Source: a gamma proteobacterium endosymbiont of Lamellibrachia anaximandri
GTDB taxonomy: Bacteria > Pseudomonadota > Gammaproteobacteria > Chromatiales > Chromatiaceae
Assembly: GCA_016756835.1 (NCBI GenBank)
Contig: JAESPE010000040.1
Location: forward strand, 1-33,254
Direction of reading: 5' to 3'
DNA length: 33,254 nt
The notes beneath the pieces were generated by a model. That model was not told the origin of the DNA. It searched no databases and saw nothing but the letters and a program-made list of their open reading frames with translations. A program made the translations under genes and the position numbers. Shown in pieces: positions 32,772 to 33,254 of the stretch (position 1 is the first letter of the stretch; each line of letters begins with the position of its first letter).

Positions 32772-33134
32772 TCAGCCTTCGACACGTTCAAAGATCTTGC
32801 TTATCTTCTCTTCGAGCGTGCCTGCGGTGAATGGTTTGACCACGTAGCCGTTGACGCCGGCCTGGGCCGCTTCAATGATCTGCTCGGGTTTGGATTCAGC
32901 AGTCACCATCAGCACCGGTAATCCCGCCAGTTTTGCATCGGCACGCACCGCCCTTAGCAGGTCGATACCCGTCATACCCGGCATATTCCAATCACTGACC
33001 AGAAAGTCGAAATTTCCGCTCTGCAACATGGGTAATGCAGTGGTTCCATCGTCCGCCTCCTGAGTATTGGTAAAACCCAGATCACGAAGCAGATTTTTGA
33101 TGATGCGCCTCATGGTGGAAAAATCATCCACCAA
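32772..33134 (-). CDS. cheY: Chemotaxis response regulator CheY, abnormal 5' end
   Basis: Residues from [20 protein letters not shown] onward are a normal CheY: acidic pair Asp-Asp, phosphoacceptor Asp in [13 protein letters not shown], Thr in MVTAES, Lys in YVVKPF. Family members begin with about 6-10 further residues (typically M-K-I-L-x before VDD) forming strand beta1. Here the only starts are TTG (33132-33134) and GTG (33129-33131) directly before GAT GAT, with no clear ribosome site. Upstream the frame continues as ...[18 protein letters not shown] with no ATG back to a TGA, and that sequence is not CheY-like. Either the gene has lost its 5' end to an inserted repeat, or the assembly is chimeric at this point. 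Confidence 0.85.
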   Translation of the reverse strand: MVDDFSTMRRIIKNLLRDLGFTNTQEADDGTTALPMLQSGNFDFLVSDWNMPGMTGIDLLRAVRADAKLAGLPVLMVTAESKPEQIIEAAQAGVNGYVVKPFTAGTLEEKISKIFERVEG

Positions 33135-33254
33135 GTGAGTCTTCGACCTCGTGAAAGATTTTGGGACATCCCAGTCCCCAAAATCGACTCGGCCTTCGAC
33201 AGCCTGTTTGTGCCCCGGCCGTCCCGGTCACTGGCACTACGCGACAACCTCGCA
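33135..33254. repeat. Hairpin-bearing non-CheY sequence at the window edge
   Basis: GATTTTGGGAC (33157-33167) pairs with GTCCCCAAAATC (33174-33185) with one bulged base. CTTCGAC occurs on both sides (33141-33147 and near 33194). The segment has no coding gene and occupies the position where the cheY start and upstream gene would be expected. It looks like a dispersed intergenic element; its far end is outside the window. Confidence 0.4.

Overview
The window reads as the chromosome of a flagellated, respiratory gammaproteobacterium. The chemotaxis/flagellar block (cheY-cheZ-cheA-cheB-motC-motD-parC-parP-cheW) has the pseudomonad-type gene order. It also carries a cytosolic NAD-type formate dehydrogenase, a multihaem cytochrome c, rhodanese-like proteins and several PEP-CTERM proteins. 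This mix would suit an environmental sulfur-oxidising lineage (Chromatiales/Thiotrichales-like, possibly a symbiont relative), but that placement is an inference; no rRNA or marker gene is present.

Left part (1-9.2 kb): an accessory, decaying stretch. It holds a truncated REP-associated transposase, several copies of a short repeat containing GGTCTGTCCCC, an intact PEP-CTERM gene, a 5'-truncated PEP-CTERM/DUF4114 gene, a papain-like protein, a rhodanese, a Mut7-C RNase-domain protein and a five-haem cytochrome c. These are followed by a PstS/OmpA fusion pseudogene (no 5' end, plus an in-frame TGA where Trp is expected) and a 1522-bp IS701-type element with perfect ends and a TTAG target duplication but a twice-frameshifted transposase.

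Middle (9.7-17.4 kb): a small unknown protein, a periplasmic rhodanese, and a two-gene formate dehydrogenase operon on the minus strand (a NuoE-NuoF fusion translationally coupled to a NuoG/FdhA-type catalytic subunit). Next come a YopT/C58-like cysteine protease homologue, an intergenic region with a PEP-CTERM relic, and a small membrane protein.

Toxin-antitoxin island (17.6-20.8 kb): a TacA/TacT-type (DUF1778 + GNAT) pair, a 162-bp MITE-like element, a hipBA pair with two operators 50 bp apart around its promoter, and a decayed C-terminal helicase fragment. A tRNA-Ser(GGA) gene lies immediately beyond, its 3' end facing the island, which is a typical integration geometry.

Right part (21.1-33.25 kb): YbaK-type deacylase, a methyltransferase, a PEP-CTERM SGNH hydrolase, mobB (which would serve the formate dehydrogenase cofactor), a DUF2802 membrane protein overlapping an unlisted 58-codon basic peptide gene, then the polar chemotaxis operon, all on the minus strand with several 4-nt overlaps. 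CheA carries repeated acidic DEFExLLD modules in its linker and sits with ParC/ParP-like genes that would localise the arrays to the pole. At the right edge cheY has lost its usual start codon: canonical CheY sequence begins at Val-Asp-Asp, directly abutting a hairpin-containing non-CheY sequence.
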